Assembly (NCBI GenBank): GCA_964420125.1
Contig: CAYQQQ010000006.1
Span: 62,001 to 126,000, forward strand
DNA: 64,000 bases
Direction: 5' to 3'
Source of the DNA: CAYQQQ01 sp964420125
Lineage (GTDB): Bacteria > Actinomycetota > Acidimicrobiia > Acidimicrobiales > Microtrichaceae
Of this stretch, positions 41,371 to 49,819 are shown one piece after another (positions within the stretch are counted from its first letter, which is position 1; every line of letters begins with the position of its first letter). The notes under the pieces are model-generated. The model was not told where the DNA came from, made no database searches, and saw nothing but the letters and a program-made list of their open reading frames with translations. Position numbers and translations under genes: made by a program.

Positions 41371-41640
41371 TCACTCGCGACGTTCGTGTCGACGGCGACG
41401 GCGACGTCGGACACCGAGCCCGAACCACACCAGCGCGCCGACCGCGGCGGAGAGCGCCACGAGCAGCCACACCGGCCAGCTGAAGTCCCACACGAAGAGG
41501 GTGAGGGTCACGCGGTCGGTGTTCTGGAGCATGAAGATCACGAGCAGCGCGACGCCGGCGATGCCGGCGATGGTCCCCCCGCTCAGCTGCAGCCCGCCGT
41601 CACGCCCCTCACCCGTGGTCGGATCCGATCCGTCGGTCAT
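41371..41640 (-). CDS. LapA-domain membrane protein
   Basis: Small protein of 89 aa with two membrane helices (about residues 22-42 and 52-74) and a highly basic C-terminal tail (RRRRRRRHERRE). The spacing and the intervening NTDRVTLTLFVWDFSWPVWLL match the LapA/DUF1049 domain, whose characterised members take part in envelope assembly. The ATG at 41640 has GGAGGAG upstream on the minus strand. The gene is convergent with the APH-family gene and apparently monocistronic. Confidence 0.82.
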   Translation of the reverse strand: MTDGSDPTTGEGRDGGLQLSGGTIAGIAGVALLVIFMLQNTDRVTLTLFVWDFSWPVWLLVALSAAVGALVWFGLGVRRRRRRRHERRE

Positions 41641-41842
41641 GGTCGCTCCTCCCAGGTCCGGTGGGCCGCCGACCGTAGCACCTTCCACCTCGGAAGGATC
41701 GGGCCATCACCACTGAACGCGGTCAACCCGTCACCCGCACCGACGCCCGGCTACGGTGTCGCCAACTTCGGGGGCCGACCCGTCCGGCGGCTACCTCGTT
41801 CGGTGGTGGGCTCCCGCCCACCACCTGCAACCAAGGGGGATC

Positions 41843-43501
41843 ATGGGAACGACAGGTGTGAGCAACAGCCGCAGCACGAGGTGGATGGCGGCGCTCGTGG
41901 CCGTGGCCGCCGTCGCCGTCGCCGCCTGCGGAGGTGGCGACGACGACGGGGGTCGATCCGAGGGCGAGGAGTCTGGCACCCCGCGGCAGGGCGGCACCGT
42001 CGTCTACGGCCTCGGCGCCGAGACGCCCGGCGGGTGGTGCCTCCCCGAGGCCCAGCTCGCGCAGCCCGGCATCCAGGTCGCCCGCACGATCTACGACACC
42101 CTCACCGTGCCCGACGAGAAGGGCGACTTCCAGCCCTACCTGGCCGAGTCCGTCACCCCGAACGCGGACTTCACCGAGTTCACCGTCGCGGTCCGCCCCG
42201 ACGTGACCTTCCACGACGGCACCCCGCTGGATGCCACGGTGGTGAAGAACAACCTCGACGCCTACCGGGGCACCTATCCCGCCCGCAAGCCGTTGCTGTT
42301 CAGCTTCGTGTTCTCCAACGTCGCCGACGTGAGCGTGGTGGATCCGATGACCGTGAAGGTCACCACCAAGACCCCGTGGCCGGCGTTCCCCGCCTTCCTC
42401 TTCTCCAACGGCCGACTCGGGATCATGGCCCAGGCCCAGCTCGACGACCCCGACAACTGCGAGACGGCGCTGATCGGCACCGGTCCGTTCAAGCTCAAGG
42501 AGTGGAAGGTCAACGACCGCTTCGTGGCGGAGCGCAACCCCGACTACTGGCAGACCGACGCCGAGGGCGACCCGCTGCCCTACCTGGACGAGATCGACTA
42601 CCGGATCTACGTGGACGGCGACGCCCGCATCAACGCCCTGGTGTCCGAGCAGCTCAACGCCATGGAGAGCGCCGTCGCGCTGGAGCTCGACGCCCTCCAG
42701 GAGGAGGTGGACTCGGGGAACATCGCCATGGAGGTGTCCGGGGAGTTCGCCGACGTGTCCTACATGATGCTCAACACGGCCAAGGCGCCCTTCGACAACC
42801 TCGATGCTCGCCTGGCCGTCGCCTACGCCGTCGACCGGGAGACCTACCGGGAGGTGCGCACCCTCGACCTGTTCCAGGTGGCCTCCGGGCCCTTCGCCGA
42901 GGACGAGACCGGCTACCTGGAGGACGCCGGGTTCCCCGAGTTCGACCTCGACAAGGCCAAGGAGCACGTGGCGGCCTACGAGCAGGCGACCGGCCAGCCC
43001 CTGAAGTTCTCCATCTCCTCCACGACGGACCCCATCGGGGTGCAGAACGCCCAGTTCCTCCAGGAGCAGATCCAGCAGGCCGGCGCCGAGGTGAGCCTGG
43101 AGCAGCAGGAGGCGGCGACGCTCATCAACAACGCGCTGGCCGGCAACTTCAACGCCGTCATGTGGCTGAACCACTCCGGCGGGGAGCCCGACCAGCAGTA
43201 CGTGTGGTGGTACGGCGGCTCACCGGTCAACTTCGGCCGCTTCGACGACCCGGAGATCAACCGACTGCTCGACGAGGGTCGCCGGGAGCCCGATCCCGAC
43301 AAGGCCGACGCCATCTACCAGGACATCAACCGCCGCTTCGCCGAGCAGGTCTACAACGTGTGGCTGATGTGGCCGGAGTGGGCCATCGCCACGGCGCCGG
43401 ACGTGGGAGGGCTCTACGGTCCCGACCTCCCGAGCGGCCAGAAGCCCATGCACAACTTCGCCAACGGGCACTCGGTGATCGGCATGTACGTGGAGGAGTG
43501 A
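41843..43501 (+). CDS. Oligopeptide-type ABC substrate-binding lipoprotein
   Basis: Solute-binding protein of 552 aa, family 5 (DppA/OppA/NikA type). The signal peptide ends at VAVAACGGG with a lipobox Cys, followed by an acidic linker. Signature segments include TIYDTLTVPDE, ESVTPNADFTEFTVAVRPDVTFHDGTPLDA, GTGPFKLKEW and VAYAVDRETYREV. No matching permease or ATPase of the Dpp type is present in the window. The next gene, six bases after the stop, is a CHASE-GGDEF-EAL protein, so the binding protein may feed a signalling pathway. The ATG at 41843 has AGGGGG upstream. Confidence 0.9.
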   Translation: MGTTGVSNSRSTRWMAALVAVAAVAVAACGGGDDDGGRSEGEESGTPRQGGTVVYGLGAETPGGWCLPEAQLAQPGIQVARTIYDTLTVPDEKGDFQPYLAESVTPNADFTEFTVAVRPDVTFHDGTPLDATVVKNNLDAYRGTYPARKPLLFSFVFSNVADVSVVDPMTVKVTTKTPWPAFPAFLFSNGRLGIMAQAQLDDPDNCETALIGTGPFKLKEWKVNDRFVAERNPDYWQTDAEGDPLPYLDEIDYRIYVDGDARINALVSEQLNAMESAVALELDALQEEVDSGNIAMEVSGEFADVSYMMLNTAKAPFDNLDARLAVAYAVDRETYREVRTLDLFQVASGPFAEDETGYLEDAGFPEFDLDKAKEHVAAYEQATGQPLKFSISSTTDPIGVQNAQFLQEQIQQAGAEVSLEQQEAATLINNALAGNFNAVMWLNHSGGEPDQQYVWWYGGSPVNFGRFDDPEINRLLDEGRREPDPDKADAIYQDINRRFAEQVYNVWLMWPEWAIATAPDVGGLYGPDLPSGQKPMHNFANGHSVIGMYVEE

Positions 43502-43507
43502 CCCGGG

Positions 43508-45988
43508 GTGACACGGCGCAGACCCAGGCGGGATCCCCGGCGCCAGGAAAGGTGCAAGTGCGCACCTTCGGGTGCCGATAGCCCACAGGTGAACGGTTCG
43601 CGCCGGTCCCGCCGCCGTCGGTGGGGACAACTGACCCTCGTGCTGCCGCTCGTGGTGGCGGTCGCCGGCGTGGGGGCGTCGTTCGCCCTGCACCGGATCT
43701 CCGCCGACAACGCCCGCAACGCCGCCGAGGAGCGCTTCGACGCCGACGCCGACGCGATGGCGTCGTCGGTCCTCGACGTGCTGGCGGGCTACGAGAAGCT
43801 CAACGCCAGCACCGCCGAGGCCACTGCCACCCCCGACGATCGACGGGTCACCGCAGAGGAGTTCACCTTCTACGTGGACAGCCTCATCCTGCCCACCCGC
43901 TTCCCCGCCGTCTTCGGCGTCGGCCTCGCCGAGGCCGTGCCACGGGCCCAGCTCGACACGTTCCTCGCCGACCCGTCGGTGCCGCCGGCACGGGTCACCG
44001 ACCTGGGCCCGGAGGAGAGCGAGGGGGTGTCCGCCGTGGTCACCTACGGCGGGCCGGAGACGAACATGGCCATCGCCCGGGGCATCGACGCGATGCGGTT
44101 CCCCCAGATCGCCGACGCCCTGAACCGTGCATGGGCGACGGGCGACCCGATGCTCTCCGCCCCGCTCGACCTCCCGCTGCGCGTCGGTCCCGGCAGGGAC
44201 GACCCCCCGACGCTCCTCTTCCTCGCCGATCCCATCTACGCACCGATGACCGTCCCGTTGAGCGAGGGAGCGGACATCCGTCCGATCGAGGCTTGGGCGG
44301 CCGTGGTGATCGATGCAGCCAACCTGCCCGACGTGACCTCGGTCGCCGTCGGCAGCCGGTACGCCATGACGATCGAGGACGTGGGTGCAGGAGCTGAGGG
44401 GTTGGTGGCGTCCAACAACCTCACGCCCGCCCCGGGCGGACGGAGCACGGCGATAGAGCGCGATGTCTTCGGTCGGCGGTGGCGCTTCACCATCCAGGAG
44501 GCCGACGGCGTCGTCTACGGCGACCCCGTCCCCAACGACGCGCTGCTCGCTGCAGGGCTCGCCGCCACCGCCGTCGTGTTCGCGGTGGTCACGTTGCTCA
44601 CCTGGTCCGAGCGTCGAGCCCAGCGCCGGGTGGAGCGGGCCACCGCCGAGCTGGCGATCCGTGCGGCCACCGACGAGCTCACCGGGTTGGCCAACCGCGC
44701 CCAGCTGCGGGTGCACATCAACGACCTCCTGCGCGCCGAGGGAAGCGTCTCGCGATCGGTGGCCGTGCTCTACCTGGATCTCGACCGATTCAAGCTCGTC
44801 AACGACAGCCTCGGCCACGCGGCCGGCGACGAGCTGCTCCGCGAGGTCGCAGCGCGCCTGCTCGAGGCGTGCTCCGAGGACCACGTCGTGGCCCGCCTCG
44901 GGGGCGATGAGTTCGTGGTGGTGGTGCCCGCCGGCGACCTCTCCGAGGCTCAGGCGGTGGCCGAGCGGGTGCGCGATGCGCTGTCGCACCCCTTCATGGT
45001 CGGTTCCGAGGAGCTGTTCGTGCAGGTGAGCATCGGCATCGCGCTGGCAGATGCGGCCACGGACGCGGACGCCGTGCTGCAGCGGGCCGATGCCGCCATG
45101 TACGCCGCCAAGGACGCCGAGGCTGGCGGCATCGCATTGTTCAGCCCGTCGCTGCTGGCCCAGGCCGAGGAGCGCCTCGCACTGGCGCGCGACCTGCGCC
45201 ACGCCATGGACCAGCACCAGTTCCGCCTCGCCTTCCAGCAGATCAACCGGCTCGACTCCGGAGAGGTGGTCGGCTTCGAAGCGCTCATCCGGTGGCACCA
45301 CCCCAGCCGGGGCGACCTCCTGCCGGGCGCCTTCCTGCCGACGGCGAAGGAGACGGGGCTCATCGACGAGATCGACGCCTGGGTGCGGGGCGAGGCGGTG
45401 CGCACCTTCAGCGGCTGGGAGAACGACGCGCTGGTGAGCGTCAACGTGTCCGCCCGAGACCTGGAGGTGCCCGGGTTCTCCGAGGGGGTGCTCGAGGAGC
45501 TCCGGAGCCACGAGCTGGATCCCCGTCGTCTCGTCCTGGAGATCACCGAGACCGACCTGGCAGCCGATCCCGTCGAGGCCAACCGCGTCCTGCGCGATCT
45601 GCGCGCCACCGGTGTCCGGGTCGCCGTGGACGACTTCGGCACGGGCTACTCGGGGTTGAGCAACCTGCGCAGCCTTCCGGCGGACCTTCTCAAGGTCGAC
45701 CGCTCGCTCGTCGCCGCCGCGCCGCTGAGCCCGGAGGACCGGGCCGTGCTGCGGGTGATCATCGAGCTCGGCCACGCCCTGGGCCTGGAGATCGTCGCCG
45801 AGGGCGTCGAGACCGAGCGGCACATGCGCGTGCTCATGGAGCTGGGCTGCGACATGGCCCAGGGCTGGTTCTTCGGCCAGGAGGTCGATGCCGCCTGGGT
45901 GGCCGGGGGCGCCGTGGAGCGCCGGGGCACCGTGGCCCGCGACCGTCGCCGCAGCCAACCGGCCGGGCGCAGCGCCGGCCGCGAGTGA
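43508..45988 (+). CDS. CHASE-GGDEF-EAL cyclic-di-GMP signalling protein
   Basis: Membrane protein of 826 aa. TM1 is near residues 40-62, an extracytoplasmic CHASE-like sensor spans about 75-320, TM2 is near 345-368, then GGDEF (about 380-555) with an intact LGGDEF site and EAL (about 575-815). EAL catalytic residues are all present: EALIRW, ITETD, DDFGTGYSGL, KVDRSL and EGVE. Both synthesis and breakdown of c-di-GMP are therefore possible. The GTG at 43508 follows GGAGGAG at a nine-base spacing and is favoured over a later GTG at 43589. The six-base gap to the binding-protein gene indicates one operon. Confidence 0.92.
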   Translation: MTRRRPRRDPRRQERCKCAPSGADSPQVNGSRRSRRRRWGQLTLVLPLVVAVAGVGASFALHRISADNARNAAEERFDADADAMASSVLDVLAGYEKLNASTAEATATPDDRRVTAEEFTFYVDSLILPTRFPAVFGVGLAEAVPRAQLDTFLADPSVPPARVTDLGPEESEGVSAVVTYGGPETNMAIARGIDAMRFPQIADALNRAWATGDPMLSAPLDLPLRVGPGRDDPPTLLFLADPIYAPMTVPLSEGADIRPIEAWAAVVIDAANLPDVTSVAVGSRYAMTIEDVGAGAEGLVASNNLTPAPGGRSTAIERDVFGRRWRFTIQEADGVVYGDPVPNDALLAAGLAATAVVFAVVTLLTWSERRAQRRVERATAELAIRAATDELTGLANRAQLRVHINDLLRAEGSVSRSVAVLYLDLDRFKLVNDSLGHAAGDELLREVAARLLEACSEDHVVARLGGDEFVVVVPAGDLSEAQAVAERVRDALSHPFMVGSEELFVQVSIGIALADAATDADAVLQRADAAMYAAKDAEAGGIALFSPSLLAQAEERLALARDLRHAMDQHQFRLAFQQINRLDSGEVVGFEALIRWHHPSRGDLLPGAFLPTAKETGLIDEIDAWVRGEAVRTFSGWENDALVSVNVSARDLEVPGFSEGVLEELRSHELDPRRLVLEITETDLAADPVEANRVLRDLRATGVRVAVDDFGTGYSGLSNLRSLPADLLKVDRSLVAAAPLSPEDRAVLRVIIELGHALGLEIVAEGVETERHMRVLMELGCDMAQGWFFGQEVDAAWVAGGAVERRGTVARDRRRSQPAGRSAGRE

Positions 45989-46000
45989 GCGGCGGCGCTG

Positions 46001-46018
46001 GAGTCGCCGCGGCGACTC
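46001..46018. terminator. 18-bp perfect palindrome after the GGDEF-EAL gene
   Basis: GAGTCGCCGCGGCGACTC lies 12 bases after the stop codon. It would fold as a strong hairpin in RNA. It has no U-tract. The remaining gap to the next gene (to 46185) shows only an AGGGGG ribosome-binding site near 46171. Confidence 0.6.
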
Positions 46019-46185
46019 GTGGAACACGACGCGCTCGGGCGCGAGCCGCAGCACCGTGCGCTGCTGTTCGTCGAGCATCTCCACGATGGCGGTGTCACCC
46101 GTTCACCCTGTGCGCGGGAGATGCACCGCTAGGGTCTCCGTGCGGAGGTGTCCCATGCCTCCGCAGGACAAGGGGGACGAACGCG

Positions 46186-47502
46186 ATGATGAGTCGCACA
46201 CGGTTCGCGGCGACGGTGCTCGCTGCTGTCATGGTGGTCGCCGGTTGCAGCGACGACGGCGAGTCGTCGGACACCACGACCGGAGGCGGGGACGAGACCA
46301 CCACCACCACGGCCGCCGGCTCGGCGACCGGGGAGCCGATCAAGGTCGGCATCAGCTACCTCGACTTCGAGTCGCTCAAGGCCCAGGGCCTGGCGCCGAA
46401 CGGCTGGGGCGACCAGGAGCTGATCGCCCAGACGTACCTCGAGCGGATCAACGAGGACGGCGGCCTGGGCGGCCGGCCGGTCCAGGCCGTCTACCACCCG
46501 TACTCACCGCTGGGGACCGAAGCCGCCGAGGCGGCCTGCGTCGCCATGACCGAGGACGACGACGTCGAAGTGGTCCTCGGCGGGTTCCTCGGCCCGGCCG
46601 AGCCGGCCAACACGTGCATCGTCGGCCAGGGCGAGACCATCCTGGTGGGCGGCACGATGAGCGAGGAGCGACTGGCGGAGGCGACGGCGCCCTGGGTCAC
46701 CTACCAGGTCATGCGCACCCAGCAGGCGCAGATCCTCCTCGACCTGCTGGCCAACGAGGACATGATCGAGGGAGCCAAGGTGGCCGTCGTCACCGGGCTC
46801 CAGGCCGAGGACGTCCGCGACTCGCTCGGCCAGGCCCTCGAGGACCACGACGTGGACGTGGTCGCCGACCTGTTCAACGAGGCCCCCTCGGGCGACGTGG
46901 TGGCCGAGGACCAGGCGTGGGCCACCCTGGCCGAGAAGATCCGCGCCGAGGACGCCACCACGGTCCTGCTGGCCGGCAGCACTGCCGCCGGCATCCGCAA
47001 CATCGCCTCGCAGGGCCTGGACGTCGACGTGTGGGTGCTCGACCAGGAGGAGCTGCGCAGCCTCGGCTCCACCGTAGAGCTGGAGGACGCCCGCGGCGCG
47101 GTCACCGCCGCCGCCCTCACCGGCCAGGAGCTCTGGGACGACGAGTCCGTCGCCGAGTGCCGCGAGGTCTTCGAGGCGGCGCATCCCGACATCGAGGTCG
47201 TCGGTCCCAACGACCTCCCCGAGGGCGAGGAGGCCTGGTGGGAGGGCATCGTCCACCAGTGCCGGATCATCTCGGTGTTCGAGACGGTGATGGAGCAGCT
47301 CGACGGGGAGCTGTCCAACGCCAGCTTCGCGGCCGCCGTGGACGCCACCGGGGACTTCTCCGCTCCGGGGCAGCCGTACGCGTCGCTCGGCCCGTCCAAG
47401 TTCACGACCAACGACTCGTTCCAGCTCACCGAGTTCGATCCCGACACGGGTCAGAACGGCTCTCTGAAGAGCCTCACCCCCATCGAGGACGTGACCACCT
47501 GA
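46186..47502 (+). CDS. Branched-chain-type ABC substrate-binding lipoprotein
   Basis: Periplasmic binding protein fold type I (Peripla_BP_6) of 438 aa. The lipobox VVAGCSDD is followed by a Thr/Asp/Glu-rich linker (about residues 25-48). The mature domain starts IKVGISYLDFESLKAQGLAPNGWGDQELIAQTYLERINEDGG, close to LivK-like and Amt/urea-type binding proteins. It is followed by the MFS-LivF and LivH-LivM-LivG fusions, which supply all other importer parts. Tandem ATGs at 46186 and 46189 are both possible starts; AGGGGG lies about nine bases upstream. Ligand unknown. Confidence 0.9.
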   Translation: MMSRTRFAATVLAAVMVVAGCSDDGESSDTTTGGGDETTTTTAAGSATGEPIKVGISYLDFESLKAQGLAPNGWGDQELIAQTYLERINEDGGLGGRPVQAVYHPYSPLGTEAAEAACVAMTEDDDVEVVLGGFLGPAEPANTCIVGQGETILVGGTMSEERLAEATAPWVTYQVMRTQQAQILLDLLANEDMIEGAKVAVVTGLQAEDVRDSLGQALEDHDVDVVADLFNEAPSGDVVAEDQAWATLAEKIRAEDATTVLLAGSTAAGIRNIASQGLDVDVWVLDQEELRSLGSTVELEDARGAVTAAALTGQELWDDESVAECREVFEAAHPDIEVVGPNDLPEGEEAWWEGIVHQCRIISVFETVMEQLDGELSNASFAAAVDATGDFSAPGQPYASLGPSKFTTNDSFQLTEFDPDTGQNGSLKSLTPIEDVTT

Positions 47503-47536
47503 GCGGGCGAGGGAGTCCTTCGAGCACCGCGGCCCG

Positions 47537-49819
47537 ATGGCCGACCTCCACCCACCGGGGCACACGGCGGCGGCCCGCACCGCCGCCATCGTGGCCGCCG
47601 ACGTCGTCGACGACAGGGGGAGGGCACCGTCCGGCCCGTTGACGCGCGAGGAGCACCTCGGCGCCCGGGAGGAGCCGATGGGGTTGCGCCAGGGCCTCGC
47701 CACGGGAGGTGCCGCCACCCTCGTCTGGTTGGCGGCGTCGAGCGGACTCGAGGAGCTCCAGGTCGCGGTGCTCGGCGTGCTCGCACCGGATCTGGCCCGG
47801 TTCCTCCACGTGGGCGACCACGCCATGGTCGTGCTCACGGTGGCCACGACGGTGCTCTTCGCCCTGGGCGCGGTGCCGCTCGCCTCGCTCGCCGGCAGGG
47901 TGCGGCGGACGTCGCTCATCGGTTGGTGCACGCTCGGCTTCGCCGGAGCCGCCGCGCTGTCAGGGGTGGTGTCCGGAGCAGCGGGCCTCTTCGCCGCCCG
48001 CGTCGGTGCCGGGATCTCCGGGCTCAGCAGCGTGCCGGTGGCCAACTCGCTGCTGGCCGACACCTACCCCATCGGCGTGCGGGGACGGGTCGCCGGTGCG
48101 AGAGCAGCCGCCGCACGGGCGGTGGCGGTGGTCGGGTGCGCGCTGGTGGCGCTGTCGGTGTCCTCGCTCGGGGCCACGGACCTCTGGCGTGGTGTGTCCC
48201 TGGCTGTCGGGGCGATGGCGGTGGTGGTGGCGCTGGGTGTCCTGCGCCTGCGCGGAGCGTCGCGGGGTCGCTGGGAGCAGCTCGACGTGCTCGGCCGGGA
48301 GATCGATCCGGGCGATCCCGACGACGCACCGATGTCGACGGAGGTGGCGCTCGCCCAGGTCGCCCAGGTGCGCACCCTTCGCAACGTCGTGGCGGCCTTC
48401 ACCACCATCGGGTTCGTGCTCTTCCCCCGTGAGGTGCTGGCGACCTTCGAGCTGGAGCGGCGCTTCGGCCTCGATGCCCCTGCCCGAGGTCTGGTCGTGG
48501 TCGTCACCGGGGTGGTGGTGGTGTGCGTCCTGGGGGTGGCGGGGAGGATGTTCGACCGCCTCTTCCGCGACGACCCCGCACGGTTGACCACGGCGCTCGC
48601 CTGGCTCCTGCTGCCGCTGGCGGTGCTCGTGCCGCTCCAGTTCGCCATGCCCGATGCGCTCCTCTTCGGCGTCGTCGGCGCGCTCGGCACCGTGTCGGCG
48701 GCCACCGGCCTGGCGATGGCCATGCCGCTGCTCCAGCAGGTGCTTCCCCCTCGGCTCCGCACGCTCGGCTCCGCGGTGGGCGCCCTGTACGTCTTCGGCG
48801 TGGGTGCGCTCGGCGGCGCTGTGCTCTCGGTGCTGCTGGCCGGGGCGTTCGGTGAGCGCACCGCGGTGAGCGTGCTCACCGTCCCTGCGGCGCTCCTGGG
48901 ATGGGCAACCCTGTTGGGCTCGGGCCAGGCGGTGCGCCAGGACGTGGCGGCCGTCGTGGCCGGCGTGCGCCGCGCGGGCGCCGCCGGCGCATCGGTGGCG
49001 GTTCGGGGGTCGGACGGCCCCGAACCGGCGGAGACCCCGGCGCTGGCCGTCTCCGAGCTCGATGTGGGCTACGGCCCGGTCCAGGTGCTCTTCGACGTGT
49101 CGTTCCAGGTTCGCCGGGGCGAGACGCTCGCCCTCCTCGGCACGAACGGCGGCGGCAAGTCCACCGTGCTGCGCACCATCGCCGGGCTCCTCACCCCGAC
49201 CAGGGGATCCGTGTGGCTCGACGGCCGCGACATCACCTGGACCACACCCGAGTGGCGGGCCGGGGCGGGCATCCAGCTCCTGCCCGGTGGGCACGGGGTC
49301 TTCCCGTCGATGAGCGTGGCCGAGAACCTCGAGATGGGCGCCTATCTGCTGCGTGGCGACCGGCGACGGCAGCGGAGCCGTGTGGAGGGGGTGCTGGAGC
49401 TGTTCCCGGCCCTGGCCGATCGTCGGGCGCAGACGGCAGGGTCGATGTCGGGCGGCCAGCAGCAGCAGCTCGCGCTGGCACGAGTGCTGCTGCACGAGCC
49501 GGAGGTGCTGATCGTCGACGAGCTCTCCCTCGGCCTGGCACCGGTCGTGGTGGCCGAGCTGCTGGAGGTCGTCGAGCGGCTGCAGTCGGAGCGGGGCCAG
49601 ACCATCGTCGTGGTGGAGCAGTCCCTCGACGTGGCCCTGTCCATCGCTGATCGCGCCGTCTTCATGGAGAAGGGGCAGGTGCGCTTCGAGGGTCCGGCGG
49701 CGCAGCTCGCCGAGCGCCACGACCTCGTGCGGGCGGTGTTCTTCGGCGGACGGCGGGATGCGGATCAGCCCCCCCGTGGAAGGGCTGATCCCGCGCCGGG
49801 CCCGAGCGGGCCGACGTGA
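47537..49819 (+). CDS. MFS-like permease fused to a LivF-type ABC ATPase
   Basis: Protein of 760 aa. After a charged N-terminus of about 50 residues, ten to twelve hydrophobic helices occupy about 55-470 with the shape of a major-facilitator permease: repeated glycine-rich helices and loop RVRRTSLIGW after the second or third. From about residue 505 to 740 it is a complete LivF-type ATPase: Walker A GTNGGGKST, Q-loop region GIQLLPGGHGVFPSMSVAENL, signature SGGQQQQLALARVL, Walker B VLIVDE. It starts 34 bases after the binding-protein gene and overlaps the next gene by four bases (GTGA). Whether the MFS part transports, or only anchors the ATPase, cannot be told. Confidence 0.85.
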   Translation: MADLHPPGHTAAARTAAIVAADVVDDRGRAPSGPLTREEHLGAREEPMGLRQGLATGGAATLVWLAASSGLEELQVAVLGVLAPDLARFLHVGDHAMVVLTVATTVLFALGAVPLASLAGRVRRTSLIGWCTLGFAGAAALSGVVSGAAGLFAARVGAGISGLSSVPVANSLLADTYPIGVRGRVAGARAAAARAVAVVGCALVALSVSSLGATDLWRGVSLAVGAMAVVVALGVLRLRGASRGRWEQLDVLGREIDPGDPDDAPMSTEVALAQVAQVRTLRNVVAAFTTIGFVLFPREVLATFELERRFGLDAPARGLVVVVTGVVVVCVLGVAGRMFDRLFRDDPARLTTALAWLLLPLAVLVPLQFAMPDALLFGVVGALGTVSAATGLAMAMPLLQQVLPPRLRTLGSAVGALYVFGVGALGGAVLSVLLAGAFGERTAVSVLTVPAALLGWATLLGSGQAVRQDVAAVVAGVRRAGAAGASVAVRGSDGPEPAETPALAVSELDVGYGPVQVLFDVSFQVRRGETLALLGTNGGGKSTVLRTIAGLLTPTRGSVWLDGRDITWTTPEWRAGAGIQLLPGGHGVFPSMSVAENLEMGAYLLRGDRRRQRSRVEGVLELFPALADRRAQTAGSMSGGQQQQLALARVLLHEPEVLIVDELSLGLAPVVVAELLEVVERLQSERGQTIVVVEQSLDVALSIADRAVFMEKGQVRFEGPAAQLAERHDLVRAVFFGGRRDADQPPRGRADPAPGPSGPT

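Noticed and set aside
43220..46084. Very long open frame antisense to the CHASE-GGDEF-EAL gene (over 900 codons)
   Set aside because: High third-position GC removes stops from the complementary frame. The translation is low-complexity and has no domain, while the plus-strand frame has every GGDEF and EAL residue.
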